Shown here: positions 53,545 through 63,247 of the stretch, in pieces | Layout: every line of letters starts with the position of its first letter | Position numbering within the stretch: the stretch's first letter is position 1 | NCBI RefSeq assembly: GCF_905220975.1 | Contig: NZ_CAJNBK010000002.1 | Location: 248,001 to 312,000, forward strand | Source of the DNA: Paraburkholderia haematera | GTDB lineage: Bacteria; Pseudomonadota; Gammaproteobacteria; Burkholderiales; Burkholderiaceae | Length of the DNA stretch: 64,000 nucleotides | Direction of reading: 5' to 3' | Translations under genes and position numbers: made by a program | The notes under the pieces: generated by a model | Database searches by the model: none | What the model was told of the DNA's origin: nothing | What the model saw: the letters and a program-made list of their open reading frames with translations, nothing else

Positions 53545-56500
53545 ATGTCGAATGTACCCAAAAGTCCCGCTACGGCGAACGAGAATGTGGCGCCGGCCGC
53601 CGATCAGGTGAACACCGGCGACGCCGCGCGTCGTAATGCGCAGGACGCCAACCGCAACACGCCGGAAACGGCGCGCGAGTCACGCCGTGCCGTAGAAGGC
53701 GCGGATGTGTCTGCGCAGAAGAAAAACCACCCGCAGGGCGCGCGTCGTGAAGTGGGCGCGCAGATGCCGAAAGCGGCTCATGAGGGGCGCAAACAGTCGC
53801 CGCAAGGCGAAGCTTCGCGCAGGCCACCGAATGCCGGTGGCACGGCGCAGCCGGCGCGCCGCGATGAAGGGCACGCGCAAAACGCGTCTCGCGGCCAACG
53901 TCCGCAGCAAGGCGATGAGCGGCGCGGGCAGTCTGCCAGTGCGAGTGTGCCGAATCAGCCAAATCAGTCGAAGCGCGGCGATGGCCACACTAGCCACACT
54001 AATCAGCACGGCCGCGCACGGGCTCAAGGCGGCGAGCCTAACCGCGAACCCGGTGCGCCCGCGCAGAAATCGCCGCAAGCAAGCGATGCGCAAGGCGGCC
54101 AGCCCCGTCGCGAACCGCGGCCGCCGCGCGCTCAACGCGTCGTCGAACCGAACCCGATTCCACCGATCACCTTCCCCGAAGCGCTGCCGGTGTCCGGCCG
54201 CCGTGAGGAAATCTCGCGCGCCATCGCGCAGAATCAGGTCGTGATCGTGTGCGGCGAGACCGGCTCGGGTAAGACGACGCAGTTGCCGAAAATCTGCCTC
54301 GAACTCGGCCGTGGTCTCGGCGCGGGCGGGACCGGTCTGATCGGCCACACGCAACCGCGCCGGATCGCGGCATCGGCGACGGGCCGCCGTATCGCCGAAG
54401 AACTCGGCACGCCGTTCGGCGAAGTGGTCGGTTACAAGGTGCGTTTTACCGACAATCTTTCGCCCGGCGCGTCGGTCAAACTGATGACCGACGGCATTCT
54501 GCTCGCCGAAACGCAGACCGATCCGCTGCTGAAAGCCTACGACACGCTAATCATCGACGAAGCGCACGAGCGCAGCCTGAACATCGATTTTCTGCTGGGC
54601 TATCTGAAGGAAATCCTTGTCAAGCGGCCCGATCTGAAGCTGATCGTGACCTCGGCCACAATCGACGCGGATCGCTTTGCCCGCCATTTCGGCCGTGACG
54701 ACAAGCCCGCACCGGTGATCGAGGTGAGCGGGCGCCTATATCCGGTTGAAGTGCGGTATCGCCCGGTCGCGGAGGACAGCCCGGCGGTTAAAGCGGCTGA
54801 AGGTTCTTCTTCATCGTCGTCGTCGCGTGAACGGCCGAAGACCCAGCGCGAAACCGATCGCGATCTGATGGAAGCGATCGTCGACGCGGTCGACGAGCTG
54901 TGCCGCGAAGGCCCCGGCGACGTGCTCGTGTTCCTGCCCGGCGAGCGCGAGATTCGCGATGCCGCCGAGGCGCTGCGCAAGCATCATCCGCCGCACACGG
55001 AAATCTTGCCGCTGTTCGCGCGGCTCTCCGCGGCCGAACAGGAGCGCGTGTTCCGCACCTCGAACGCGCGCCGCATCGTGCTCGCGACCAACGTCGCCGA
55101 AACCTCGCTGACCGTGCCGGGGATTCGCTATGTGGTCGATACGGGCTTGGCGCGCGTGAAGCGTTACTCGTACCGCAACAAGGTCGAGCAGTTGCAGGTC
55201 GAGTCGATTTCGCAGGCCGCCGCGAATCAGCGGGCAGGGCGTTGCGGCCGTGTCGCCGATGGCGTGTGTATCCGTCTGTATGAGGAAAGCGACTTCCAGG
55301 GCCGCGTGCGCTTCACCGATCCGGAGATTTTGCGTTCGTCGCTGGCGTCGGTGATTCTGCGCATGAAGTCGCTGCATCTGACGGCGATCGAAACCTTCCC
55401 GTTCATCGAACCGCCGCCTGGCCGTGCCATCGCCGACGGCTATCAGTTGCTCAACGAACTGGGTGCAGTCGACGACGACAACCAGCTCACGCCGCTCGGC
55501 CGCGAACTCGCGCGCTTGCCGCTCGATCCACGCGTCGGCCGGATGATTCTCGCCGCGCGCGATCAGCAGGCGTTGAAGGAGGTGCTGATCATCGCCAGCG
55601 CGCTGTCGGTGCAGGACCCGCGCGACCGGCCGATCGAAGCGCAGGAGCAAGCCGACCAGGCGCATCGCAGGTTCGCCGACGAGCGTTCCGAGTTCCTCCA
55701 ATGGCTGAAAATCTGGAACTGGTTCGAAGAAGCGATTACGCACAAGAAGTCGAACAAGCAACTGCACGATGAGTGCCGCAAGAACTTCCTGTCGCAACTG
55801 CGTCTGCGTGAATGGCGCGACGTGCATTCGCAACTGTTGACCGTGGTGCGCGAGCACGGCTGGCGTCTGAACGAGGCCGAAGCGACTTTCGAACAGATTC
55901 ATCTCGCGCTGCTCACGGGTTTGCTCGGCAACATCGGCCTGAAAGCCGACGACGAGCCGTATTTCCTCGGCGCGCGCAGCATCAAGTTTTACCTCTGGCC
56001 TGGCTCGGCGCTGGTGAAGAAGGCCGGAAAGTGGGTGATGGCCGCGGAACTGGTCGAGACGAGCCGTCTGTACGCACGCTGCATCGCGAAGATCGAGCCG
56101 GAATGGATCGAGAAGATCGGCGAGCATTTGCTGAAGAAGTCGTTGTCGGAGCCGCATTGGGAAAAGCGCGCGGCGCAGGTGTCGGCGTTCGAGCGCGCGA
56201 TGCTGTACGGCCTGCCGATTTATCACCGGCGGCGCGTGAGCTTCGGCAAACAGGACCCGGCGCGTGCGCGCGAGCTGTTCATCCGTGGCGCGCTGGTGGA
56301 AGGCGAATTCGATACGAAGCTTGCGTTCTTCGCGCATAACCGCAAGCTGCTCGCCGACATCGAGCAACTGGAACACAAGTCGCGCCGCCAGGACGTGCTG
56401 GTTGATGATGAACTGATTTTCGGTTTTTACGATCAGGCTTTGCCGCAAGGCATTTACACGGGCGCGTCGTTCGAGCGCTGGTATCGCGATGAGGTTAAGA

Positions 56501-58107
56501 AGAGCGGCCAGCCGGAAGACAAGCTGCGTTTGCTGTATCTGTCGCGCGACGATCTGATGCGGCACGAAGCGGCCGGCGTGACGACCGACCTGTTCCCGAA
56601 GCGGATGACGATGGCGGGCGTCGAGATGGCGCTTACGTATCACTTCGAACCCGGCTCGCCGCGCGACGGCGTGACGCTTGCGGTGCCGCTCTATGCGCTC
56701 AATCAGGTCGATGCACGGCGCTGCGAATGGCTTGTGCCCGGCATGCTGAAAGAGAAGACGCAACTTCTGCTGAAATCGTTACCGCAGAAGCTGCGGCGCC
56801 ATTGCGTGCCGCTGCCTGAGTTCGCTGCAGGTTTTGTCGAACGGCACGGCGGCCCGCGCTTCGGCGCGGGCGGTTTGCTCGAGTCGCTGATTGCCGACAT
56901 TCGCGAGCAGACCCAGGTCGCCATGAAGCAATCGGACTTCAAGCTCGAGACGCTGACGCCCCACCTGTTCATGAACTTCAAGGTCATCGACGAGCATGGC
57001 CGACAGCTCGCGATGGGCGGCAATCTCTCGCAACTTCGCGCTGAACTAGGCGGACAGGCGCAGCAGCATTTTCAAAAGATCGCTTCCGGTGCAGCGGGAG
57101 TGGCATTGGCGGATGCGGGCGGCGGCAGCGTGGCGGTTGGTTCGCACGCGGCGGCCCCAGCAGGCGTGCCAGGTGGTGCGGTGTCGCGGGGCAAGGGCGC
57201 TGCTGCGTCCAATCCGCAAACGGTCTCGCAAGGCGGCGGTGCAACGGTCACCGCGCTTTACGAGAAACTCACCACGTGGAATTTCGGCAAGCTCCCCGAG
57301 TTGCTGGAAATTCGCCGCGGCGGACAAACCCTGTTCGGCTATCCGGCGTTGGTGGATCGCGGCACGCACTGCGACGTCGAAGTATTCGATTCACCGGACG
57401 AAGCCGCGCGCATCCATCGCGCCGGATTGCGGCGTCTCTTCGGGTTGCAGTTGAAGGAGCCGATCAAGTATCTGGAGAAGAACCTGCCGGGTTTGCGCGA
57501 AATGGCGATGCAGTTCATGCCGCGCGGCACGCAGGAAGAACTGCGCGATCAACTGATCGACACCGCGCTCGACCGCGCCTGCCTGCAAGACCCGCTACCG
57601 GCCGACGACGTCAGTTTCCACACGCGCCGAGACGAAGGCCGCAGCCGTCTGACTTTGCTGGCTCAGGAAATTGCCCGCCTCGTCGGGCAGATTCTCAGCG
57701 AATACGCGACGGTCACGAAAAAGCTGGTGCAGGCGAAGACGTTCACGGCGGCGCACGCGGACATGCAAAACCAACTGGATGGCCTGATCGGCAAACGCTT
57801 TGTGGTGGATACGCCGTATGCGCAGTTGGCGCACTTTCCGCGCTATCTGAAGGGCATTGCGCTGCGCATCGACAAGCTGAAAGCGGACTCCGCGCGCGAT
57901 GCACGGCAGTTCGCCGAATTCCAGCCGCTCCTGCAGCACTACCAGCGCGCGCTCGCGCAACGCGGCGGCGTGCTGGACACGCGCCTGTCGGAATTCCGCT
58001 GGCTGCTCGAGGAGTTGCGCATTTCGCTGTTCGCGCAGGAGCTTCGTACGCCGATGCCGGTTTCGGTTAAGCGTCTTTACAAGGTGTGGGAATCGATGCA
58101 GCGCTGA
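53545..58107 (+). CDS. hrpA: HrpA, DEAH-box ATP-dependent RNA helicase
   Basis: The 1520-residue helicase has motif I GETGSGKTTQ (about 238), Ia TQPRRIAA, II DEAHERS (about 339), III TSATI, V ATNVAETSLTVPGI, VI QRAGRCGR (about 562), then the HA2/OB domains and a long C-terminal DUF3418 region typical of HrpA. HrpA acts in RNA processing and ribosome collision rescue. An extra 200-residue N-terminal extension rich in Ala, Gln, Arg and Asn precedes the core, and two low-complexity insertions interrupt it (about 417-430, Ser-run; about 1178-1233, Gly/Ala/Val). There is no ribosome-binding site before the ATG. Confidence 0.96.
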   Translation: MSNVPKSPATANENVAPAADQVNTGDAARRNAQDANRNTPETARESRRAVEGADVSAQKKNHPQGARREVGAQMPKAAHEGRKQSPQGEASRRPPNAGGTAQPARRDEGHAQNASRGQRPQQGDERRGQSASASVPNQPNQSKRGDGHTSHTNQHGRARAQGGEPNREPGAPAQKSPQASDAQGGQPRREPRPPRAQRVVEPNPIPPITFPEALPVSGRREEISRAIAQNQVVIVCGETGSGKTTQLPKICLELGRGLGAGGTGLIGHTQPRRIAASATGRRIAEELGTPFGEVVGYKVRFTDNLSPGASVKLMTDGILLAETQTDPLLKAYDTLIIDEAHERSLNIDFLLGYLKEILVKRPDLKLIVTSATIDADRFARHFGRDDKPAPVIEVSGRLYPVEVRYRPVAEDSPAVKAAEGSSSSSSSRERPKTQRETDRDLMEAIVDAVDELCREGPGDVLVFLPGEREIRDAAEALRKHHPPHTEILPLFARLSAAEQERVFRTSNARRIVLATNVAETSLTVPGIRYVVDTGLARVKRYSYRNKVEQLQVESISQAAANQRAGRCGRVADGVCIRLYEESDFQGRVRFTDPEILRSSLASVILRMKSLHLTAIETFPFIEPPPGRAIADGYQLLNELGAVDDDNQLTPLGRELARLPLDPRVGRMILAARDQQALKEVLIIASALSVQDPRDRPIEAQEQADQAHRRFADERSEFLQWLKIWNWFEEAITHKKSNKQLHDECRKNFLSQLRLREWRDVHSQLLTVVREHGWRLNEAEATFEQIHLALLTGLLGNIGLKADDEPYFLGARSIKFYLWPGSALVKKAGKWVMAAELVETSRLYARCIAKIEPEWIEKIGEHLLKKSLSEPHWEKRAAQVSAFERAMLYGLPIYHRRRVSFGKQDPARARELFIRGALVEGEFDTKLAFFAHNRKLLADIEQLEHKSRRQDVLVDDELIFGFYDQALPQGIYTGASFERWYRDEVKKSGQPEDKLRLLYLSRDDLMRHEAAGVTTDLFPKRMTMAGVEMALTYHFEPGSPRDGVTLAVPLYALNQVDARRCEWLVPGMLKEKTQLLLKSLPQKLRRHCVPLPEFAAGFVERHGGPRFGAGGLLESLIADIREQTQVAMKQSDFKLETLTPHLFMNFKVIDEHGRQLAMGGNLSQLRAELGGQAQQHFQKIASGAAGVALADAGGGSVAVGSHAAAPAGVPGGAVSRGKGAAASNPQTVSQGGGATVTALYEKLTTWNFGKLPELLEIRRGGQTLFGYPALVDRGTHCDVEVFDSPDEAARIHRAGLRRLFGLQLKEPIKYLEKNLPGLREMAMQFMPRGTQEELRDQLIDTALDRACLQDPLPADDVSFHTRRDEGRSRLTLLAQEIARLVGQILSEYATVTKKLVQAKTFTAAHADMQNQLDGLIGKRFVVDTPYAQLAHFPRYLKGIALRIDKLKADSARDARQFAEFQPLLQHYQRALAQRGGVLDTRLSEFRWLLEELRISLFAQELRTPMPVSVKRLYKVWESMQR

Positions 58108-58239
58108 GCGGGGAGTGGGGTGGCGCGCTGCGCGCGCCTGCTCCACGTGTGCGGTGCGGACTGTGAGGCGCAACGCTTTTGCAGCGTGCATAAAAAAACG
58201 CGCGATACCACGCCTTTTGAGAATGACATCACGCGTAAA

Positions 58240-58266
58240 GGGCGCGGGCCTTCCGGACCCGCGCCC
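58240..58266 (-). terminator. possible terminator of the adhesin gene
   Basis: GGGCGCGGGCC/GGaCCCGCGCCC with loop TTCC lies 72 bases after the adhesin stop codon. On the minus strand it is followed by TTTAC, a weak T-tract. Confidence 0.6.
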
Positions 58267-58338
58267 GCTCGCTGCTTTTACAACCTTGCTGCATCCATCA
58301 GGGTGAGCGGCTCAGGTCGAGCCGCTCAAGCGGCTTGC

Positions 58339-61300
58339 TTACCAGTGCATGCCGGCGCCGACCGATGCGCCGAACTGGCCACGCGAGTCGGAGGTGCCTT
58401 GCACCTTGTAGACCCACTTGCCGGTTTCCGACAGCTGCGACACGCCGATCGCCATTGCCGATTGACCAGCGTATGTGCCGCCGGCAATTGCGACCATGCC
58501 GTGACCCGGAAGGACCGCTTGCGGCAGGCCTGCGGCCGCCAGTGCGGATGCCGTGCCGCCGTACGAATCGCGGCGCGCCGAGCGGATCTGGTCGTCGGTG
58601 TAGCTATTGGCCTGACCGACCGCACCGTTCATGCTCTGCTGCATCTGATTGACGTTGACCGCGTCCGTGCCTTGCACACCGGCTGCGACGTTGGTGATCT
58701 GGCGCTCCTGACCTGCTGCACCCACCGATACCGTATTCGCTCTGTCCGCCACCGAGCCTTGGCCCAGCGCGACCGAGTTGTCCGCGCTGGCGTTCGCCGC
58801 GGCGCCGAGTGCGGTGGCGTTATTGCCGCTCGCGACCGAATTCGCACCGATAGCGACAGCGTTGGTGCCGGTGGCCTGAGCGTTTGCGCCCGAAGCAATC
58901 GAGTGCGTGCCCGAGGACACCGCGCCTTCCGTATTGCGATCGCCGTCAGCGCTGAAGAACGGATTCGCTGCGTTCACCACGGCGTTGTTCACCACTCCGT
59001 CGATGGCCGCGTTCAGTTGGCCGACGTTGACAGCGTCGCCGACGTCCACGCCGTTGGCGACGTTGTGGATCGCGGTGCCGCCGGCCGCTGGATCGCCGCC
59101 GAGAGTCACGCTGTTCTTGTTGACCGTGCCGTCGGCGTTCGTGTCGTACATCACCGCGCCGTTGAGCTTGGCATCGGTTTGCGCGCTTGCCGCCTTCAGT
59201 TGGGCGACGTTGACGGCGTCGGTGTCCGCCGTGCCGGCTGCGACGTTGGTGATCTGGCGTTCCGCGCCGGCTGAACCCACGGAGACGGTATTGACGCGGT
59301 CGGCAATCGAGCCCTGGCCGAGTGCGACGGAACCGGCCGCGCTAGCGGTCGCCTTGTAGCCGAGCGCGGTCGAGTTGTCGCCTTCCGCTGTGGCGAGGGT
59401 GCCGACAGCAGTGGTGAAATCGCCCGTCGTCCACGAGTTCGTGCCGGCGGCGAATGAGGCGTTGCCCGAAGCGTCCGCACCGCTGCCGATTGCGACGGAG
59501 TGGTCACCAGACGCAATTGCGTCGTCGCCGCTGCCGGGAATGCCGTTTGCCTTGAAGTAGCGCGAGGCGTCCGCAGTGGCGGCTTGCAATTGGCTCAGGT
59601 TGACGGCGTCGGTCGCTTCGGTTCCTGCCGCGACATTCGTGATCTGCCGTTCACTACCTGCCGAGCCAACCGAGACGGTATTGACGCGGTCGGCAATCGA
59701 GCCCTGGCCGAGTGCGACGGAACCGGCCGCGCTGGCGGTTGCCTTGTAGCCGAGCGCGGTCGAGTTGTCGCCTTCTGCTGTGGCGAGGGTGCCGACAGCA
59801 GTGGTGAAATCGCCCTTCGTCCACGAGTTCGTGCCGGCGGCGAATGAGGCGTTGCCCGAAGCGTCCGCACCGCTGCCGATTGCGACGGAGTGGTCGCCGG
59901 TGGCAATAGCGTCGTCGCCGCTGCCGGGAATGCCGTTTGCCTTGAAGTAGCGCGAGGCGTCCGCAGTGGCGGCTTGCAATTGGCTCAGGTTGACGGCGTC
60001 GGTCGCTTCGGTTCCTGCCGCGACATTCGTGATCTGCCGTTCACTACCTGCCGAGCCAACCGAGACGGTATTGACGCGGTCGGCAATCGAGCCCTGGCCG
60101 AGTGCGACGGAACCGGCCGCGCTGGCGGTTGCCTTGTAGCCGAGCGCGGTCGAGTTGTCGCCTTCCGCTGTTGCGAGGGTACCAACAGCAGTGGTGAAAT
60201 CGCCCTTCGTCCACGAGTTCGTGCCGGCGGCGAATGAGGCGTTGCCCGAAGCGTCCGCACCGCTGCCGATTGCAACCGAGTGGTCGCCGGTGGCAATAGC
60301 GTCGTCGCCGCTGCCGGGAATGCCGGTCGCCTTGAAGTAGCGCGAGGCGTTCGCGCTGACCGCATTCAATTGACTGACGTTGACTGCGTCGGTAGCCTCG
60401 ACACCGGCTTTGACATTGGTGATCTGGCGTTCATTGCCGGCGGAGCCTACAGATACTGTGCCAGCGCGGTCAGCCAGTGAATTTTGGCCGAGCGCAACGG
60501 ATCCGTCCGTTTCTGCTTTAGCACCATAGCCTAGAGCGACTGAGTTCACGCCGCTCGCCTGCGCGTTATAGCCGAGTGCAGAAGCGCCGGTGGCGGTGGC
60601 GTGGGCGTCGTCTGGCGTCAACCCTTTGTCGTTGGTGCGAACGTATTTGACGCCGCTGCCGTTCTGCTGGATGTAGGCGTCGCTCGTGTCGCCGGCGATC
60701 GCGTAGAGCTGCGCGCCGTTGATCGCGTCGGTGCTGGTGGCGGATACCGCGCCTTGGTGCACATTGCTGATCGTTGTGCCGCCCGTTACGCCACCGTCCG
60801 CCGACGCCGGACCGGCAAGCGTAACGCTGCTCTTGTCGGCGGGCGTTGCGTCGTACTGGACGCTATTCGCGGTGGCCGTGGCGATCTTGCTGTCGACGGC
60901 TTTCAACTGGCTCACGTTAACCGCGTCCGTGTCTGCAGCGCCGGCGGCGACGTTCGTCACGCGTCGCTCCTGGCCGGCGGAGCCTACCGATACTTCACCT
61001 GCTGGAGCGGAGCCTGCAATCGCTGAGGGGAGCGCGCCGAAATCTTGCGCTTGCTGGCTCAGGTCAGCGGTCGTGGTCGAATTTGCGCCGAGGGCGACGC
61101 TGTTGTCCGACGTCGCGGCCGCGCTATAGCCAATCGCAACTGAATTGATACCGCCGGCGGTTGTAGCAGCGCCGATCGCCGTGGCACCGTCCGCTGACGC
61201 TGTGGCCTTGTCGCCGACCGCCGTACCGTATAGGTTCAAAGACCACGCCGCGTTACCAATGGCGGTGGAGCCGGCCGAATTTGCCAGCGCATTTGCGCCT

Positions 61301-61563
61301 GCGGCAACCGCCGCCTTGCCGGAAGCCGACGCATTGCGGTCGACAGTAGGATCCGCGGCGCTGGCGTCGAAATAGGTTACGGCCGCGGTGCCAGCCGCAT
61401 TTGCCGCCTGCATTCCTCCTACCAATGCGGCCCCCGCCAACACGGCCTGCACGAGAGCCAGCTTGCGCGCCGTTCCCCGTTTCGTCTTCGACCGCGCCGT
61501 TTCCGACGTGGCTACCCACGTTCCCGTCGCTTCACACCAAACCGATTTGTAAATCTTATTCAT
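58339..61563 (-). CDS. trimeric autotransporter adhesin (YadA/Hia type)
   Basis: The 1074-residue protein has an extended signal peptide (ESPR, residues 1 to about 55: MNKIYKSVWCEATGTWVA, cleavage after AANA). A passenger of YadA-like head repeats follows (NSVAIGYSA, NSTALGYKA, GSVALGQGS), with DAVNVSQL neck motifs and short stalks. The end is a YadA-type membrane anchor: AAGLPQAVLPGHGMVAIAGGTYAGQSAMAIGVSQ, ending GAGMHW. It trimerises in the outer membrane and mediates adhesion. About sixteen N-X-S/T sequons are present. Three 130-residue near-identical repeats lie in the head. A long AT-rich region precedes the gene. Confidence 0.95.
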   Translation of the reverse strand: MNKIYKSVWCEATGTWVATSETARSKTKRGTARKLALVQAVLAGAALVGGMQAANAAGTAAVTYFDASAADPTVDRNASASGKAAVAAGANALANSAGSTAIGNAAWSLNLYGTAVGDKATASADGATAIGAATTAGGINSVAIGYSAAATSDNSVALGANSTTTADLSQQAQDFGALPSAIAGSAPAGEVSVGSAGQERRVTNVAAGAADTDAVNVSQLKAVDSKIATATANSVQYDATPADKSSVTLAGPASADGGVTGGTTISNVHQGAVSATSTDAINGAQLYAIAGDTSDAYIQQNGSGVKYVRTNDKGLTPDDAHATATGASALGYNAQASGVNSVALGYGAKAETDGSVALGQNSLADRAGTVSVGSAGNERQITNVKAGVEATDAVNVSQLNAVSANASRYFKATGIPGSGDDAIATGDHSVAIGSGADASGNASFAAGTNSWTKGDFTTAVGTLATAEGDNSTALGYKATASAAGSVALGQGSIADRVNTVSVGSAGSERQITNVAAGTEATDAVNLSQLQAATADASRYFKANGIPGSGDDAIATGDHSVAIGSGADASGNASFAAGTNSWTKGDFTTAVGTLATAEGDNSTALGYKATASAAGSVALGQGSIADRVNTVSVGSAGSERQITNVAAGTEATDAVNLSQLQAATADASRYFKANGIPGSGDDAIASGDHSVAIGSGADASGNASFAAGTNSWTTGDFTTAVGTLATAEGDNSTALGYKATASAAGSVALGQGSIADRVNTVSVGSAGAERQITNVAAGTADTDAVNVAQLKAASAQTDAKLNGAVMYDTNADGTVNKNSVTLGGDPAAGGTAIHNVANGVDVGDAVNVGQLNAAIDGVVNNAVVNAANPFFSADGDRNTEGAVSSGTHSIASGANAQATGTNAVAIGANSVASGNNATALGAAANASADNSVALGQGSVADRANTVSVGAAGQERQITNVAAGVQGTDAVNVNQMQQSMNGAVGQANSYTDDQIRSARRDSYGGTASALAAAGLPQAVLPGHGMVAIAGGTYAGQSAMAIGVSQLSETGKWVYKVQGTSDSRGQFGASVGAGMHW
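59179..60348 (-). repeat. three tandem 390-bp repeats in the adhesin gene
   Basis: Units start at 60348, 59958 and 59568 on the minus strand, exactly 390 bp (130 codons) each. Each begins ASRYFKA(T/N)GIPGSGDDAIA and ends in a neck with DAVN(L/V). Copies 1 and 2 differ by few bases by eye; copy 3 has more differences toward its end. Confidence 0.92.
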
Positions 61564-62181
61564 ATTTTCTGAAACTCCGCGGTATTACGTGCGTGGACGG
61601 CGCGTGAAAGTAAGCGGATTCGGATAAGGCGTCATCGCCCTGATATGTCGCGCACAAAATAAGAACATATAGACCGCGGTTTCTCCGTCGTCTGTTTTTT
61701 CGTGTCCTGCTGAATTTTTCGCGCGTCCGAATCGCCTGCGTCACACCATTAAGTCCACAGGATTAAGTGCATGGGCGATGATCGGCGGGATTGTCAGGTG
61801 TGGTGTGGGAGAGGCGGAATAAGCCAATTCCTAAACGATTCAAAATAAATAATTGAATGTCATTTATTTTGATTAATTGTCACGCAGATGTATAAAGTAA
61901 AGAAAAATAAGGAATCGTCTTGGTTTGTCTTATGTGAAATTCGAAAGCATAAGAATGTAATAATCCGTCGCTTTTATTAAAATAATGGAATTTTGCAAAT
62001 CAGATAGGGATTTTCCTACGCGGAATCGCCGTTATATCGGCGGTATAGCGGGATTCGCCGACAGCGCCTTACTCGCATCCCGCCTGGTTTCCGCTTTTCC
62101 GCGCGTCGCACCCGCATCTAGCTCAACCTTTGGCCCCGGCAAACGTTCTACAATGGCGGTTGTTCTCCGAAGTGAGTTTTC
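61564..62181. promoter_or_regulatory. AT-rich control region upstream of the adhesin
   Basis: This 618-bp gap lies between the divergent adhesin and beta-propeller genes. The part at about 61830-61990 is strongly AT-rich (runs such as AAAATAAATAATTGAAT and TTTATTAAAATAATGG) in contrast to the GC-rich surroundings. It contains no clear gene and could bind an H-NS-type silencer. Confidence 0.6.
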
Positions 62182-63201
62182 ATGCGTAAATTTTTTCTTC
62201 CCGGCTTGACTGCCACGTTCGCCGCGGGCGCAGCGCTGGTCGCCGCCGCAGGCTTGTTTTCTCCGGCGGCCCACGCCAACAACGTGATCGTGCTTAATTC
62301 CGGCGAAGCCACGCTGAGCCTGATCGACGAAACGACCCGCCAGGTCGTCGGCACGGTGCCCACGGGCAAGGAACCGCATCACCTGATGGCCACGCCCGAC
62401 AATTCGTCGCTGATCGTCGCGAATTCGGTGTCGAACAACCTGATGTTCGTCGATCCGAAGTCGGGCCAGGTTCAGCGCTGGGTCGAGAACATTGAGGATC
62501 CGTACCAGATCGGCTTTTCGCCGGACCGCAAGTGGCTCGTCACCACCGGGCTGCGTCTGGACCGCCTCGACATCTATCACTACGACAGCCAGAAGAACCA
62601 GATGACGCTGGCCTCGCGTCTGCCGCTCGCGGTGATGCCGAGCCACATGGCGTTCACCAATGACAGCAAGACGGTTTTCGTCACGCTGCAGGTCTCGGGC
62701 GAACTGGCCGCGATCGATCTGGCCACGCAAACCGTCAAGTGGAAGATGAAGGTCGGCAAGGTGCCGGCCGGCCTGTGGATGACACCGGGCGAAAAGTACC
62801 TGCTGATCGGCATGACTGGGGCGGATTACGTCGCGGTGGTCGACTGGCGCAATCAGAAAATCGTCAAGACGATCCAGACCGGCAAGGGCGCGCACAATTT
62901 CCGTTCGCTGGCTGACGGCAAGCATGTGGTGGTCTCGAACCGCGTCGCAAGCACGATCAGCATCATCGACGAAGACACGCTCACGAACGTCGGCGACATC
63001 ACCGGCTTGATGCCCGGGCCGGACGACATGGAACTTTCCGCGGACAAGCGCTATCTGTGGGTTACGTTCCGCTTCGCGAAGCATGTCGGCATCATCGACC
63101 TGAACACGCGTAAGCTGATCCAGACGATTGCCGTCGGCCGCTCGCCGCACGGTATCTATTTCTTCAATCGCGCGCCGGTCACGGCGCCGAACGGCGCTTG
63201 A
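62182..63201 (+). CDS. YncE-like beta-propeller periplasmic protein
   Basis: The 339-residue protein has a signal peptide (1-32, AHA-NNVIV) and repeated propeller blades of the YVTN/NHL type: VIVLNSGEATLSLIDETTRQVVGTV, VANSVSNNLMFVDPKSGQV, AAIDLATQTVKWKMKVGK, VAVVDWRNQKIVKTIQTGK, ISIIDEDTLTNVGDI and VGIIDLNTRKLIQTIAVG, about seven blades. Likely binding or scaffold role in the periplasm; substrate unknown. The sterol-desaturase-type gene follows 46 bp downstream with AAGGAAG in between. Confidence 0.87.
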   Translation: MRKFFLPGLTATFAAGAALVAAAGLFSPAAHANNVIVLNSGEATLSLIDETTRQVVGTVPTGKEPHHLMATPDNSSLIVANSVSNNLMFVDPKSGQVQRWVENIEDPYQIGFSPDRKWLVTTGLRLDRLDIYHYDSQKNQMTLASRLPLAVMPSHMAFTNDSKTVFVTLQVSGELAAIDLATQTVKWKMKVGKVPAGLWMTPGEKYLLIGMTGADYVAVVDWRNQKIVKTIQTGKGAHNFRSLADGKHVVVSNRVASTISIIDEDTLTNVGDITGLMPGPDDMELSADKRYLWVTFRFAKHVGIIDLNTRKLIQTIAVGRSPHGIYFFNRAPVTAPNGA

Positions 63202-63247
63202 TCCCGTAATCAGCGAACCGTCAGGAAGGAAGTAACCGGCCAGCACC

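Noticed and set aside
54811..56763. 650-codon open frame antisense to hrpA
   Set aside because: It has no recognisable domain and lies opposite a fully supported helicase; GC-rich codon bias keeps such frames open.
59179..60348. Possible CRISPR-like or satellite array
   Set aside because: The 390-bp repeats are in-frame adhesin coding units without spacers.
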